Source: JBEICQ01 sp046297395
Lineage (GTDB): Bacteria; Bacteroidota; Bacteroidia; UBA4408
NCBI GenBank assembly: GCA_046297395.1
Contig: JBKCNM010000012.1
Coordinates: 5,594 to 69,593, forward strand
DNA length: 64,000 bases
Reading direction: 5' to 3'
Shown here: piece after piece, positions 26,395-35,623 of the stretch
Numbering within the stretch: the stretch's first letter is position 1
Layout: every line of letters starts with the position of its first letter
Made by a program: the position numbers and the translations under genes
Notes under the pieces: model-generated
The model's database searches: none
What the model was told of the DNA's origin: nothing
Seen by the model: only the letters and a program-made list of their open reading frames with translations

Positions 26395-27036
26395 TCATGC
26401 CATGCGTTTACGACCCGGACTAAAAATCCTGCCTTCCTGTTTTTTGAGTAATCTTTCAATGTTTTTTTGATGGGTGATAAGAAGCAAAAAGGCGATCAGC
26501 ATGGAATAAACAACCATGGTAGGATATTCAGTTTGATTGATTACGATTACTGAAAATGGATAAAAGAGTGATGCTCCTATAGAGCCAAGAGAAACATATC
26601 CGGTGGTAAGCAGAAGAATAACAAACACTCCTAATGACATCAGCGTGGGTTCCCAGCTGATTGCCAAACAAGCACCAAGCAAGGTGGCCACACCTTTTCC
26701 GCCCCTGAATTCAGCAAAAACAGGAAACAGGTGACCCAAAAATGCTGAAATGCCAAGGATGATTTTGAGGTTGATGAAAGCCTCTGAGCCCGGAGGAATA
26801 CCCAAAGGAGAATAGGCCAGTTGAACAGCCATGAAGCCTTTAAGAACATCGAGAATCAATACAGGTATCCCGGCTTTTTTACCGAGCACCCTAAATGTAT
26901 TTGTGGCTCCGGCGTTGCCGCTTCCAAATTCCCTTATGTCCTTTTGATAAAACCATTTGCCAATCCAGATAGCAGAAGGAATGGAACCCAGCAGGTAGGA
27001 AAATATGAGAAGCAATATGTTGCCTGGTGTAATCAA
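26395..27036 (-). CDS. plsY: Acyl-phosphate glycerol-3-phosphate acyltransferase
   Basis: PlsY acylates glycerol 3-phosphate from acyl phosphate in the inner membrane, the first step of phospholipid synthesis. The 213-residue length and five hydrophobic segments fit. Motifs seen: SYLLGSIPSAIWIG (about 13-26), FGSGNAGATNTFRVLGKKAG (motif 1, about 37-56) and GHLFPVFAEFRGGKGVATLLG (motif 2). The best start is TTG at 27036, giving MITPGNILLL; no ATG fits the conserved N-terminus. A full promoter at 27054-27083 means it has its own transcript despite following the lysS-gpsA operon on the same strand. Confidence 0.93.
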   Translation of the reverse strand: MITPGNILLLIFSYLLGSIPSAIWIGKWFYQKDIREFGSGNAGATNTFRVLGKKAGIPVLILDVLKGFMAVQLAYSPLGIPPGSEAFINLKIILGISAFLGHLFPVFAEFRGGKGVATLLGACLAISWEPTLMSLGVFVILLLTTGYVSLGSIGASLFYPFSVIVINQTEYPTMVVYSMLIAFLLLITHQKNIERLLKKQEGRIFSPGRKRMA

Positions 27037-27053
27037 ATGAACAACAATTGCCG

Positions 27054-27083
27054 CAAATTTAATATTAATTTAACAATAACAAA
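27054..27083 (-). promoter_or_regulatory. Promoter of plsY
   Basis: Read leftward, TTTG (27083-27080), 18 bases, TAAATTTG (27061-27054). Predicted leader is only about 10 bases before the TTG start at 27036. Confidence 0.7.
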
Positions 27084-27084
27084 A

Positions 27085-28536
27085 TCAAGGAAGTAACATA
27101 CTTTTTCCTGATTTATTTTCGAACCAGGCACCAATGACCAAGCCAAGAGGAATGAGGAGCAAAAGGTCGGCATGCAGAAAATAGCGAATCTCAATGTTGC
27201 GCAGCATATTGGCATTGCCAAAGCACATGATGAAATAGAGCAGCATAAAATACAATAAAGCCAACCAATTCAGGTGATTCTTCCGTCCGTATGATTTGCT
27301 CAATAGCATGATCAGCGCAAACAAGCCAGAAAGAATGAGTAAGGATCTGATTTGAAACATCAAGGTAGACAAAATCGCATTAAATCCTTTGGTGCTTTTC
27401 CAGTTTAAACTGGATTTAAAAATGGCTTTGTTGAGGTTTCCCAGCGGCACCCACAGCCAGAAGTGGACTGGATGTTCACGAATGATTTTTGCCCGAAGCT
27501 CGGTAAAGATAATAATCACTGAATCCGTTTCAGGATTGTTCTCAGTCAGCTTTGGACGCCAGGAACCTGTCCAATGGCTGAACCCGAAAGAATTCGAAGA
27601 AGCTAATTTGAATGCTTTCATCAGTCGGATACTATCGGTTTCACTGAGTGAGGCCCCTCGGGGATAGGTAACCGGTTTTCCGGCCACAATCTCATCAAAC
27701 TGTGGATTCCAGTCGGTTTGCACAGCGTACATGAACTTCGTAAATGCCATTACATCCTTGTACCAATTGGGACTTCCGGAAATATCTTGTGTAATCACTA
27801 AACGCTGATGAAAAATATAATTTCTTGCAGGCCAGGGTCCAAAACCCAGCAGAAATCCCAGTAAAAATGCCATGCCAAAACGAAAACCCTTGCGCACATT
27901 TCCAGTCTCAGGCAAGAAAAACGCCAAGGGAAAAAGCATGACAAGCAGCAGCAATTGTGGCCTTAGCAATACAGCTAATCCCAGAGCAAAACCTGAAAAA
28001 ACATACGAACGAAAACGGGCTGCAGGAGAGGAAGAGAAATAAAGTGCGAGTACCAAGAGGAAAACACTCAGCGCCTCGGTATATGCCACAGGTGACCAAA
28101 CCAGATAAAATGGATATAATCCAAACAAGAGCGAAACAACAACAGCTTTAATTTTTGAAGAGGTAAGGTTGATTACTGTTTTGTAGACCAGCCATACGGC
28201 CATACAATCGAGAAAAATCTGAAACCAGGAAATTACATTGTAAGTAAGCATCCAATCTTTTCCGAGCAGCAAATAGAATACCCCCATGTAGAAAGAAAAA
28301 AGTGGCATCCTGGAAAAATATCCGTTGGCATTGTTTGGATCAATGGTAAATTTTCCGGTTTCCAAAAGAAAATCAAACGCATTGGACCAACAGATGGTGT
28401 CGTAGGACATGAAAAAATCTTCTCTGCCGTAGAAATAGCGAGCGAGAAATAACCTGAAAATCAATCTGAAAAAAAAGGTGATGGCAAGTACTTGACGGAT
28501 TCCTGTATTTCCCAAAACAATCTTGATTCTATCCAT
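27085..28536 (-). CDS. GT-C fold membrane glycosyltransferase (GT39/PMT-like)
   Basis: A 483-residue polytopic inner-membrane protein with about ten hydrophobic helices. The N-terminal part has a first helix (QVLAITFFFRLIFRLFLARY) followed by a periplasmic-loop-like region (YDTICWSNAFDFLLETG, then NGYFSRMPLFSFYMGVFY), the layout of GT-C enzymes that use lipid-phosphate sugars as donors. The acidic pair usual after helix 1 in GT39 enzymes is not obvious, so it could be a divergent GT-C or a GT83-like protein. Last gene of the lysS-led leftward operon, 18 bases after the unknown 182-residue gene. Substrate unknown. Confidence 0.7.
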   Translation of the reverse strand: MDRIKIVLGNTGIRQVLAITFFFRLIFRLFLARYFYGREDFFMSYDTICWSNAFDFLLETGKFTIDPNNANGYFSRMPLFSFYMGVFYLLLGKDWMLTYNVISWFQIFLDCMAVWLVYKTVINLTSSKIKAVVVSLLFGLYPFYLVWSPVAYTEALSVFLLVLALYFSSSPAARFRSYVFSGFALGLAVLLRPQLLLLVMLFPLAFFLPETGNVRKGFRFGMAFLLGFLLGFGPWPARNYIFHQRLVITQDISGSPNWYKDVMAFTKFMYAVQTDWNPQFDEIVAGKPVTYPRGASLSETDSIRLMKAFKLASSNSFGFSHWTGSWRPKLTENNPETDSVIIIFTELRAKIIREHPVHFWLWVPLGNLNKAIFKSSLNWKSTKGFNAILSTLMFQIRSLLILSGLFALIMLLSKSYGRKNHLNWLALLYFMLLYFIMCFGNANMLRNIEIRYFLHADLLLLIPLGLVIGAWFENKSGKSMLLP

Positions 28537-28554
28537 ATCAGTGCAAATATAAAT

Positions 28555-29103
28555 CTATTGCCACAATATCCTTACCAGATACAAGGCAGTTTGATCTAAA
28601 GAAAAATCATTCCTCCATGGCTGCCAAAAAAAAGGCTGATCCAAAGAGCTCACATGTGTTTGTCTACTGTTTTTTTGTAATTGAGATAGCTTTTCGCCTC
28701 GACAAAAAAAATACCTGTAGGCATCGTCTACGAAAAAAATTTCTTGCGGAAAACTTTTGACTTTTATCAGTGTCTGAAGCGGAGCAATACAATCCGAAGA
28801 AACTATCATTACCCTCGGATTTCCGGTTTTATCGGCTATCATTTGAATCCGGCTTGAGATTTCCTTTCCGCATCGCAAAACAGTTACATCCGGAAAATAT
28901 GTCCCCACTTGATCATCCGAAAGATGGGAGAGAATACCATCAGGCTTTGTGCGGTGAGAGACAAGCCAGGGTATGATTTCCGGCTCTGCCCATAGCGCAC
29001 CGCCCCATTCCAGCAACTCGCCGAGTGTTGCAAAATTTACAGCTGGATGCAGAAGCAATATCGTGGCTTCCTGATGATCTCTTACCACATGATGAGAAGA
29101 CAT
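28555..29103 (-). CDS. Unrecognised 182-residue protein between gpsA and a glycosyltransferase
   Basis: No family is recognised. It has no signal peptide or membrane helix, and is moderately rich in Trp. Predicted alternation of strands and helices (ATILLLHPAVNF; DVTVLRCGKEISSRIQMIADKTG; PRVMIVSSDCIAPLQTLIKVKSF; EIFFVDDAYRYFFCRGEKL) suggests a cytosolic alpha/beta protein. Its ATG shares one base with the gpsA stop (TAATG), and the glycosyltransferase gene follows after 18 bases, so it is firmly part of the lysS-gpsA operon and translated with it. No catalytic motif is claimed. Confidence 0.6.
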   Translation of the reverse strand: MSSHHVVRDHQEATILLLHPAVNFATLGELLEWGGALWAEPEIIPWLVSHRTKPDGILSHLSDDQVGTYFPDVTVLRCGKEISSRIQMIADKTGNPRVMIVSSDCIAPLQTLIKVKSFPQEIFFVDDAYRYFFCRGEKLSQLQKNSRQTHVSSLDQPFFWQPWRNDFSLDQTALYLVRILWQ

Positions 29104-30098
29104 TATCCAAGTTTTTCGGCAAGCAGTTTCATTTCAATCACCGGTGAAATCCTTTCGTAGATAATGTTGTAGACTGCACGGGTAATAGGCATATCAACCC
29201 CATACTTTCGATTTACTTCTTCAATACATTTTACAGCATAATAGCCTTCGGCAATCATGTTCATCTCCATTTGGGCAAACTTCACCGAATAGCCTTTGCC
29301 GAGCATGCTTCCAAAAGTTCTGTTTCTGCTAAATTGAGAGTAAGCAGTAACGAGGAGGTCACCTAAGTATGCCGGACTTTTAATATCGCGTTGGATGGGA
29401 TGAACTGCTTCTACAAATCTTTGTATTTCCTGAATGGCATTGGAGATAAGCACTGCCTGAAAATTATCACCATAACCCAGCCCATGGCAGATTCCACTGG
29501 CAATTGCAAATATATTTTTCAATACGGCAGAGTATTCTGTTCCATAGATATCATCGCTTACTTTGGTTCTGATATACCTGCATGACAAGGCAGATGCCAT
29601 CACGGATGTCATGTGTTCGTCTTGACCGGCTATTGTGAGGTATGATAATTTTTCCAGTGCCACTTCTTCTGCATGGCAAGGACCTGTAATTACACCCATT
29701 TTATTTTCAGGTAATCCACATGAACTCATCAGGTAATCGCCAACAATCTGATTTTCTCCCGGAACAATGCCTTTGATGGCTGAGAACACATGCTTTTCGG
29801 CCAGAATTTTTTCGTTTCCCCGGATCACATCTTTTAAAAAAGCAGAAGGTACAGCAAGAACGATGATATCATGTTCTGAGATGATGCGTGCGGCATCATC
29901 AGACAAATCAAGCCTTTCCGGATCCAAATCAACACTGCTGAGGTATTTCGGGTTATGGCGGTATTTCTTAATAAAATCAATGGTATCGATGCTACGGATC
30001 CACCAACCGGCAATCTCCACATTATTAAGGAGCATTTTAACAATGGCTGTGGCCCAGCTGCCTCCACCCAGTACTGCAATTTTCTTTTTGGTATCCAT
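29103..30098 (-). CDS. gpsA: NAD(P)-dependent glycerol-3-phosphate dehydrogenase
   Basis: GpsA reduces dihydroxyacetone phosphate to sn-glycerol 3-phosphate, the backbone used by PlsY, whose gene lies 2 kb downstream on the same strand. The 331-residue cytosolic enzyme has the Rossmann motif VLGGGSWATAI (9-19), AIKGI near residue 110, GPCHAEEVA (substrate/cofactor loop), the catalytic lysine segment SAVLKNIFAIASGICHGLGYGDN-like and GDLLVTAYSQFSRNR. It starts 2 bases after the stop of the GT39 gene and overlaps the next start by one base. Confidence 0.95.
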   Translation of the reverse strand: MDTKKKIAVLGGGSWATAIVKMLLNNVEIAGWWIRSIDTIDFIKKYRHNPKYLSSVDLDPERLDLSDDAARIISEHDIIVLAVPSAFLKDVIRGNEKILAEKHVFSAIKGIVPGENQIVGDYLMSSCGLPENKMGVITGPCHAEEVALEKLSYLTIAGQDEHMTSVMASALSCRYIRTKVSDDIYGTEYSAVLKNIFAIASGICHGLGYGDNFQAVLISNAIQEIQRFVEAVHPIQRDIKSPAYLGDLLVTAYSQFSRNRTFGSMLGKGYSVKFAQMEMNMIAEGYYAVKCIEEVNRKYGVDMPITRAVYNIIYERISPVIEMKLLAEKLG

Positions 30099-30100
30099 AC

Positions 30101-32002
30101 TTATCTGTTGAGGGTAAAATCATAAAGACCCGGATTGCCGGGGAATGAATGAATTTGCATTTGATAAATTTTCACTTCTGCCTTATCGTGTTGCCAAAGA
30201 TAAAACCTGATCAAATCTTCCTGCTTTACAGAGGGTGGTATCCTACTTGAGAAATAGATTTTTCGACGCTTGCCTGAATCCAGCCCAAAAGCCTTTGCCG
30301 AGGAAGATCGCCAATAAACAACTTCATTGCCTCGTTTCACTTCCATCACCAATTCTGTGCCTTGCAAAGTTCCGTTGACCATGATATCAACCATACAAGT
30401 TACTATTTGTCCTGCGGAAACATACACATCTTTAACTGGCTTTTCGAAGGTAGGTCCATATGGATTTTTTTCACTCAAGAGCACATTGCTGTCGCAGGGA
30501 ACCGAAAATGACAACTGTGGCAGGTCTTCTGAAAATCCTTTGCCCGCTTTGGCAAAAAGATACCATTCGGAATTGTAAAGCCAGCGGCGTTCCACAAGGC
30601 AGGGATATTTTTCCCGAATCAGATCGAGCGTTTCATATGGATTTACAAGATTTGACCATGCAAAACTGAAATAATCTGTAGTGGCATTGTCAACACTCTT
30701 ACGAAAGGAAGCAAGTGAATCCCTTTGTGGAATAGCATAAAAAACATATTCAGGGGGATGGGAAAAGTGCCGCAGGGAATAGGTTCCGAAAAAAGCACTC
30801 TCAACATTCAGTGTGTGGGTAATTTTTCCTTTCCCGAATACCTTATCTGCATTTTCTGCATAGGCTGACAATGCTCGGTATTCGCCGAAGAAACGGCGTG
30901 CATAGAAGTTTTTTCCATAGACAGTGATGAGGGAAATCAAGGAAAAAAGAATCACTGAAAACCATTGATGAAACAAGGTAAATGTGCGGGGCATCCTGGA
31001 GGTGAATCCGAACACAAGAAATGGAGTGGAAAAAATCAAACCACTGATTTGCAGGATGGGATTGACTTTAATCGAGTAAACATAAAAAAATACAGGTGGC
31101 AACAAGCCCCAAATAAGGCATACCATGAGACCGGAAATGGAAGGTTTGCCTGTGGCAAAAAAAGTGCTCATTAATACTATAGAAGTCACTATCAAGAATG
31201 CAATAAGCAAGCTATGATTGAAGAAATAGGTGGTGAAATCGTTAAAAAAGGAAAGGTCCGGAACGCTTAACCATCCATCCGGGCCACCCACTCCACCATA
31301 TCCTGTTTGGAGGATAAACAGATTGATATGAGGCACGAACAAAAGCGACGCGAGCAAGCCCGAAAGCATCCAGTATAGGCGGGACTTTCTGCCTAACAAA
31401 AAGAGACCGGAGATACCTGTAAGTGCCACAAAGAAGAATGCCAGGTAATGGGTATACATGGCAGCAACCATGGCGAGTGCAGCAGCGATTGCGTATCCCA
31501 TCAGCTTCCTGTCTTTGTCTTCGGACAAGATAAGCTGCAAGAACCAGACAACAAGTAAACAAAAAAATAAGCCCGGGGCATAAGGTCTTGCCAGGCGGCT
31601 GTAAACGACAAACAATTGAGAAACGGAGCAAATGCCCAGCGAAAAGATAGCAGAAACATCTCCGAACCAATTCCTGCAAATAAGATAGATGAGAGGTAAT
31701 GCAAGCGTACCGCAGAGAAAAAACGGAAAGCGAATGGCCCATTCTCCCGTGCCTGCAAGTTTGCAGTAATAGTACATAAATACCTGCACGCCTGCAGGGT
31801 GAAAATCTGGAACTACCCCATGAAGAATAAGCTCTGAGAAACTTCCGAAACGAATCCGGTCAAGCACACTTAACTCATCGGCTGTAATAGAATAATTACC
31901 GAGGTCCCAAAAACGGAGCAAGGCACCCAGCAGACAGAGAAATATGGCAACCTGACGGGATGATGCAGGTTCTTTCAACTTATCTATCCCCGGAAAATTC
32001 AT
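30101..32002 (-). CDS. GT39-like membrane glycosyltransferase (ArnT/PMT superfamily)
   Basis: A 633-residue inner-membrane protein with about eleven hydrophobic helices in the first 400 residues and a soluble C-terminal domain of about 230 residues. Helix 1 is followed by LRFWDLGNYSITADELSVLDRIRFGS; the Asp-Glu pair in this first loop is the catalytic signature of GT-C/GT39 enzymes, which transfer sugars from polyprenyl-phosphate donors on the periplasmic side. HPAGVQVFMYYYCKLAG follows, as in this superfamily. The C-terminal domain is beta-rich and ends near YDFTLNR. Its start overlaps the lysS stop by 4 bases (ATGA). Acceptor unknown. Confidence 0.8.
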   Translation of the reverse strand: MNFPGIDKLKEPASSRQVAIFLCLLGALLRFWDLGNYSITADELSVLDRIRFGSFSELILHGVVPDFHPAGVQVFMYYYCKLAGTGEWAIRFPFFLCGTLALPLIYLICRNWFGDVSAIFSLGICSVSQLFVVYSRLARPYAPGLFFCLLVVWFLQLILSEDKDRKLMGYAIAAALAMVAAMYTHYLAFFFVALTGISGLFLLGRKSRLYWMLSGLLASLLFVPHINLFILQTGYGGVGGPDGWLSVPDLSFFNDFTTYFFNHSLLIAFLIVTSIVLMSTFFATGKPSISGLMVCLIWGLLPPVFFYVYSIKVNPILQISGLIFSTPFLVFGFTSRMPRTFTLFHQWFSVILFSLISLITVYGKNFYARRFFGEYRALSAYAENADKVFGKGKITHTLNVESAFFGTYSLRHFSHPPEYVFYAIPQRDSLASFRKSVDNATTDYFSFAWSNLVNPYETLDLIREKYPCLVERRWLYNSEWYLFAKAGKGFSEDLPQLSFSVPCDSNVLLSEKNPYGPTFEKPVKDVYVSAGQIVTCMVDIMVNGTLQGTELVMEVKRGNEVVYWRSSSAKAFGLDSGKRRKIYFSSRIPPSVKQEDLIRFYLWQHDKAEVKIYQMQIHSFPGNPGLYDFTLNR

Positions 32003-33516
32003 TCAGTTTTTTCGGGCCTCATCTGAGGGAAAAACAATACATCCTGTATGGATGCGGAGTTGGTTAGAATCATGGCAAGCCTGTCGATTCCGATACCCAA
32101 TCCGGCTGTTGGAGGCATTCCAAATTCCATGGCACGCAGAAAATCTTCATCGAGCACCATGGCTTCCTCATCACCTTGCTTGGCCATCTCCAGTTGCTCC
32201 TCAAAGCGTCTGCGCTGGTCAATCGGATCATTCAACTCTGAGTATGCATTGCAAATTTCTTTTCCGTTACAAATCACTTCAAATCGCTCCACAAGTCCGG
32301 GTTTGCTCCTGTGCTTTTTGGCAAGTGGAGACATTTCTTCCGGGTAATCTGTGATGAATGTAGGCTGAATAAGCTTGGGCTCAACCTTGAGACCAAAAAT
32401 CTCATCGATGTATTTAGACCTGGACATAAAAGAATCTGTTTTGATTCCCATGGAGGTAGCCGCTTCTGCCAATTCCTTTTCATTCATGTTTTCAATGTCG
32501 ATGCCGGCAAATTCCTTGATGGCCTCATACATGGTGTATCGTTTCCATGGCCTTGCAAAGGAAATGGTATGCTCACCAACCATTGCTTCTCTTTTGCCAT
32601 GCAAATCCATGCAAACCTGTTCAACCATGGTTTCAACCAATTCCATCATCCATAAATAATCTTTGTAAGCCACATACAGCTCCACCTGGGTAAATTCAGG
32701 ATTGTGAAACCTGCTCATGCCTTCATTACGAAAATCTTTTGCAAACTCATATACTCCATGATACCCGCCAACAATGAGTTTTTTTAAGTAAAGTTCATTC
32801 GCAATGCGCAGATAAAGTGGCATGTCGAGTGTATTGTGATGGGTTTTAAAAGGCCTTGCAACAGCACCACCATGAATAGGTTGAAGGATAGGTGTTTCTA
32901 CTTCGAGATAACCTTTGCCATGCAGAAAGTGACGCATGGTCCAAACCATTTTTGAGCGTTGAATAAAAGTATCCCGTACATGAGGATTTACAATCAAATC
33001 GAGATAACGCATGCGGTAACGCTGCTCAGGATCGGTAAAAGCATCGTGCACTTTTCCGTCTTCATCTACTTTCACAACAGGCAAAGGCCTGAGTGCTTTA
33101 CTCAATAGCTTGAGACCTGTTACATGGATGGTAATTTCACCCATCTTTGTGGTAAACACATAGCCCTCTACCCCCAGAATATCTCCTATGTGGGTGAGTT
33201 TTTTAAAAACCTGGTCGTAAAGCGTTTTATCTTCTCCCGGACAGATGTCGTCACGGCGAATGTATACCTGAATTCTTCCTGTATCATCCTGCAATTCTGC
33301 AAAGCAGGCTTTTCCCATGTCGCGCACACTCATCAAACGACCTGCAAGAGAGATGTTTTTATAAGCAAGTTTATCACGCTCATAGTTGCGATGAATATCT
33401 TCGCTGCTGGCATTGATGGGGTAAGCCTCGGCCGGATATGGATTGACGCCCAGGTGAAGGAGATCTTCTAGGGCTTTTCTTTTTACTTGTTCCTGTTCGC
33501 TTATCGTGAGATTCAT
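31999..33516 (-). CDS. lysS: Lysyl-tRNA synthetase, class II
   Basis: A 505-residue enzyme that charges tRNA-Lys. The start is the ATG at 33516 (MNLTISEQEQVKRKALEDLLHLGVNPYP); the longer frame enters the divergent gene's leader. The N-terminal OB-fold anticodon-binding domain has LAGRLMSVRDMGKACFAELQD; class II motif 2 is FRNEGMSRFHNPEFTQVE and motif 3 is GLGIGIDRLAM near the end. It heads a leftward operon (GT39, gpsA, unknown, GT-C), an unusual set for a tRNA synthetase, joined by overlapping stops and starts. The divergent T9SS plug gene begins 34 bases away. Confidence 0.96.
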   Translation of the reverse strand: MNLTISEQEQVKRKALEDLLHLGVNPYPAEAYPINASSEDIHRNYERDKLAYKNISLAGRLMSVRDMGKACFAELQDDTGRIQVYIRRDDICPGEDKTLYDQVFKKLTHIGDILGVEGYVFTTKMGEITIHVTGLKLLSKALRPLPVVKVDEDGKVHDAFTDPEQRYRMRYLDLIVNPHVRDTFIQRSKMVWTMRHFLHGKGYLEVETPILQPIHGGAVARPFKTHHNTLDMPLYLRIANELYLKKLIVGGYHGVYEFAKDFRNEGMSRFHNPEFTQVELYVAYKDYLWMMELVETMVEQVCMDLHGKREAMVGEHTISFARPWKRYTMYEAIKEFAGIDIENMNEKELAEAATSMGIKTDSFMSRSKYIDEIFGLKVEPKLIQPTFITDYPEEMSPLAKKHRSKPGLVERFEVICNGKEICNAYSELNDPIDQRRRFEEQLEMAKQGDEEAMVLDEDFLRAMEFGMPPTAGLGIGIDRLAMILTNSASIQDVLFFPQMRPEKTE

Positions 33517-33550
33517 TTTATTTGTAAAAAATTTAGCGACAGCAAAGATA

Positions 33551-34870
33551 ATGTTCTCGGTTATATGGTATAAAAGACCCATTGTGTTAAGGCTTGTCCT
33601 GCTTACTTGCCTGTTCTTGCCAGTGTCAATCATGGCGCAGGATGATTATGCCGAGACCGAACTGAGGTATGACAACATGGTCTATCGCAGCAAGATCAAA
33701 ACCATCCAGTTTCATCCCTTGAATGCAGAAATGCAAGCACCCATTTATGAGCTTGGTAAAGAGGCACCGCTGGTGCTGAGTTTTGATGACCTGGATGCAG
33801 ATTTTAAGCAATTTCATTTCACTTTCATCCATTGTGATTTCAATTGGCAGCCCAGCAGTCTTATGCCCATGGATTATATCAACGGATTTCCGGAAGATGC
33901 ATTCACGGAAAGAGCCTCTTCTGCAAATACCATTCAACTGTATACCCATTACAGGGTGATTCTTCCTACACCCAACATGAAAATCACCAAATCAGGAAAC
34001 TATTTACTCAAAGTATATGAAGACAATGATCCTTCAAAACTTGTGCTGACCAGGCGTTTTTATGTGGTGGAAAAAAGGGTTTTTGTTTCGGCCAATTGTC
34101 ATGCAGCTACTGCAATTGAAGACCGTAACTACAAACAGGAAGTGGACTTTGAAATCAATTTTGCGGATTATCCGGTTCAGAATCCCATTGGAGATATCAT
34201 GGTTAGTTTGAGGCAAAACCAGCGAAGCGATAATTCCATCAATGATTTAAAGCCCATGTATGTAAAAAACAATTCCGTAACCTATGATTATGATGGCGGA
34301 AATGTATTTAACGGAGGCAGTGAATTCAGGGAGTTTGATATTAAAAATTTGATGGTACCCTCGCTGAGGGTAAATTATTTTGAGCGAGAGGAAAACCGAT
34401 TCGTACATGCTTATCTCCAGAATGATGAAAGCAAGGCCTTTAAGCGCTATTCATTTGCAAGAGATATTGACGGACAGTTTGTTGTTCGCTGCATGATTGG
34501 AGATCCTTCGATTGAATCGGACTATGTGATGGTTCATTTTTCATTGCCATGTGAAAAGCCCCTGTCCACGGGTGATGTATACATGATTGGTGCTTTCAGC
34601 GGCTTTGCCTGTTTGCCGGAATACAAACTGCAATATGATGATAAAGCCCATGCCTATCGTTGCGCTGCATTATTTAAACAGGGTTTTTATAATTACCAGT
34701 ATGTGGTAAAAACTCCCGGTAAAGCTGTCTTTGATGAAACTGTTTTTGAGGGAAACAGATTTGAAACTCAAAACACTTACCAAATCATGGTGTATAACCG
34801 AGGCATTGGTTTTTTTTATGACCGCCTGATTGGAGTGCAACAGTTCTTTTCAAATTCTTTCTCCCGATAA
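33551..34870 (+). CDS. Type IX secretion system plug protein (DUF5103)
   Basis: A 439-residue exported protein from the ATG at 33551 (MFSVIWYKRP, hydrophobic core, SIMAQ); an ATG at 33506 would overlap the lysS start. It fits DUF5103, whose Flavobacterium member is the Plug that closes the SprA translocon of the T9SS from the periplasmic side. Family-like segments are ETELRYDNMVYRSKIKTIQFHP near the mature N-terminus, PLVLSFDDLDADFKQFHFTFIHCDFNWQPS, GNYLLKVYEDND, and a C-terminal early-set-like domain (GDVYMIGAFSGF, GFYNYQYVV). Its stop abuts the stop of the convergent ABC gene with no base between them. Confidence 0.88.
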   Translation: MFSVIWYKRPIVLRLVLLTCLFLPVSIMAQDDYAETELRYDNMVYRSKIKTIQFHPLNAEMQAPIYELGKEAPLVLSFDDLDADFKQFHFTFIHCDFNWQPSSLMPMDYINGFPEDAFTERASSANTIQLYTHYRVILPTPNMKITKSGNYLLKVYEDNDPSKLVLTRRFYVVEKRVFVSANCHAATAIEDRNYKQEVDFEINFADYPVQNPIGDIMVSLRQNQRSDNSINDLKPMYVKNNSVTYDYDGGNVFNGGSEFREFDIKNLMVPSLRVNYFEREENRFVHAYLQNDESKAFKRYSFARDIDGQFVVRCMIGDPSIESDYVMVHFSLPCEKPLSTGDVYMIGAFSGFACLPEYKLQYDDKAHAYRCAALFKQGFYNYQYVVKTPGKAVFDETVFEGNRFETQNTYQIMVYNRGIGFFYDRLIGVQQFFSNSFSR

Positions 34871-35623
34871 TCAGCGTTCGAACCATGCATGCAGCATCTC
34901 CGGCCGGAGTAATTTCTTCTCCTCACCACTGATGTCGCGGATGATTTTTCCGTGTTGCAATTGAACAAGTCTATTTCCATAATCAACAGCGTGTTTCATG
35001 TTGTGTGTGACCAACACTGTTGTGCGTCCTTTCGCCTTGATTCGCCTTGCGGCCAGTTCCATCACAGCATCACCTGCTGAAGGATCGAGTGCGGCTGCAG
35101 GCTCATCCATCAGCAACAGGGGAACATCCGGCAATGATGCCATCAATACAGACAAGGCCTGTCTCTGTCCTCCCGAAAGTTGTTCCATGCTGCGATGAAG
35201 CGTGTTTTCAAGTCCCATCTGCAAACCCTCCACCTGTTTTCTAATTTCTTCTTCGTCTATTTTTCCCATCCTTCGAAAGGGGCTTTTTACCTTGCCATGT
35301 AGGGTGGAGAGCCTCATGTTTTCAAGTACGGTCAACTCTCCGGCAGTGCCCAAATGCGGATGTTGAAAAACCCGCGAAATCAATCTGCTGCGCAATTCTT
35401 CGGAGAGTTGTGTTACATCCATTCCGTTAATACTTATGCGGCCTTCATCCGGAAGCAAGCTACCCGCAATGAGGTTGAGCAGTGTTGATTTTCCGGAACC
35501 ATTAGCACCGATGATGACAGTGAAACTTCCGGGATCGAGTGAAAAATCAAAACCCTTGAATACCTGCTTTACCTGTCCGGTTTGCCCCTTGAATGCGAGG
35601 GAAAGTTGTTGGATGTTAAGCAT
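34871..35623 (-). CDS. ABC transporter ATP-binding protein (TrpZ-like)
   Basis: A 250-residue ATPase with Walker A GANGSGKST (about 38-46), Q-loop SRVFQHPHLG, signature LSGGQRQALSVLMA, Walker B LLLMDEPAAALDP and H-loop VTHNMKHAVDYGNRL. It overlaps the permease gene by 8 bases and completes a three-gene importer with the substrate-binding lipoprotein. The gene set (PF04392-type binding protein, short permease, ATPase) is that of TrpXYZ-type uptake systems for aromatic amino acids or related compounds; the substrate here is not shown. Confidence 0.88.
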   Translation of the reverse strand: MLNIQQLSLAFKGQTGQVKQVFKGFDFSLDPGSFTVIIGANGSGKSTLLNLIAGSLLPDEGRISINGMDVTQLSEELRSRLISRVFQHPHLGTAGELTVLENMRLSTLHGKVKSPFRRMGKIDEEEIRKQVEGLQMGLENTLHRSMEQLSGGQRQALSVLMASLPDVPLLLMDEPAAALDPSAGDAVMELAARRIKAKGRTTVLVTHNMKHAVDYGNRLVQLQHGKIIRDISGEEKKLLRPEMLHAWFER

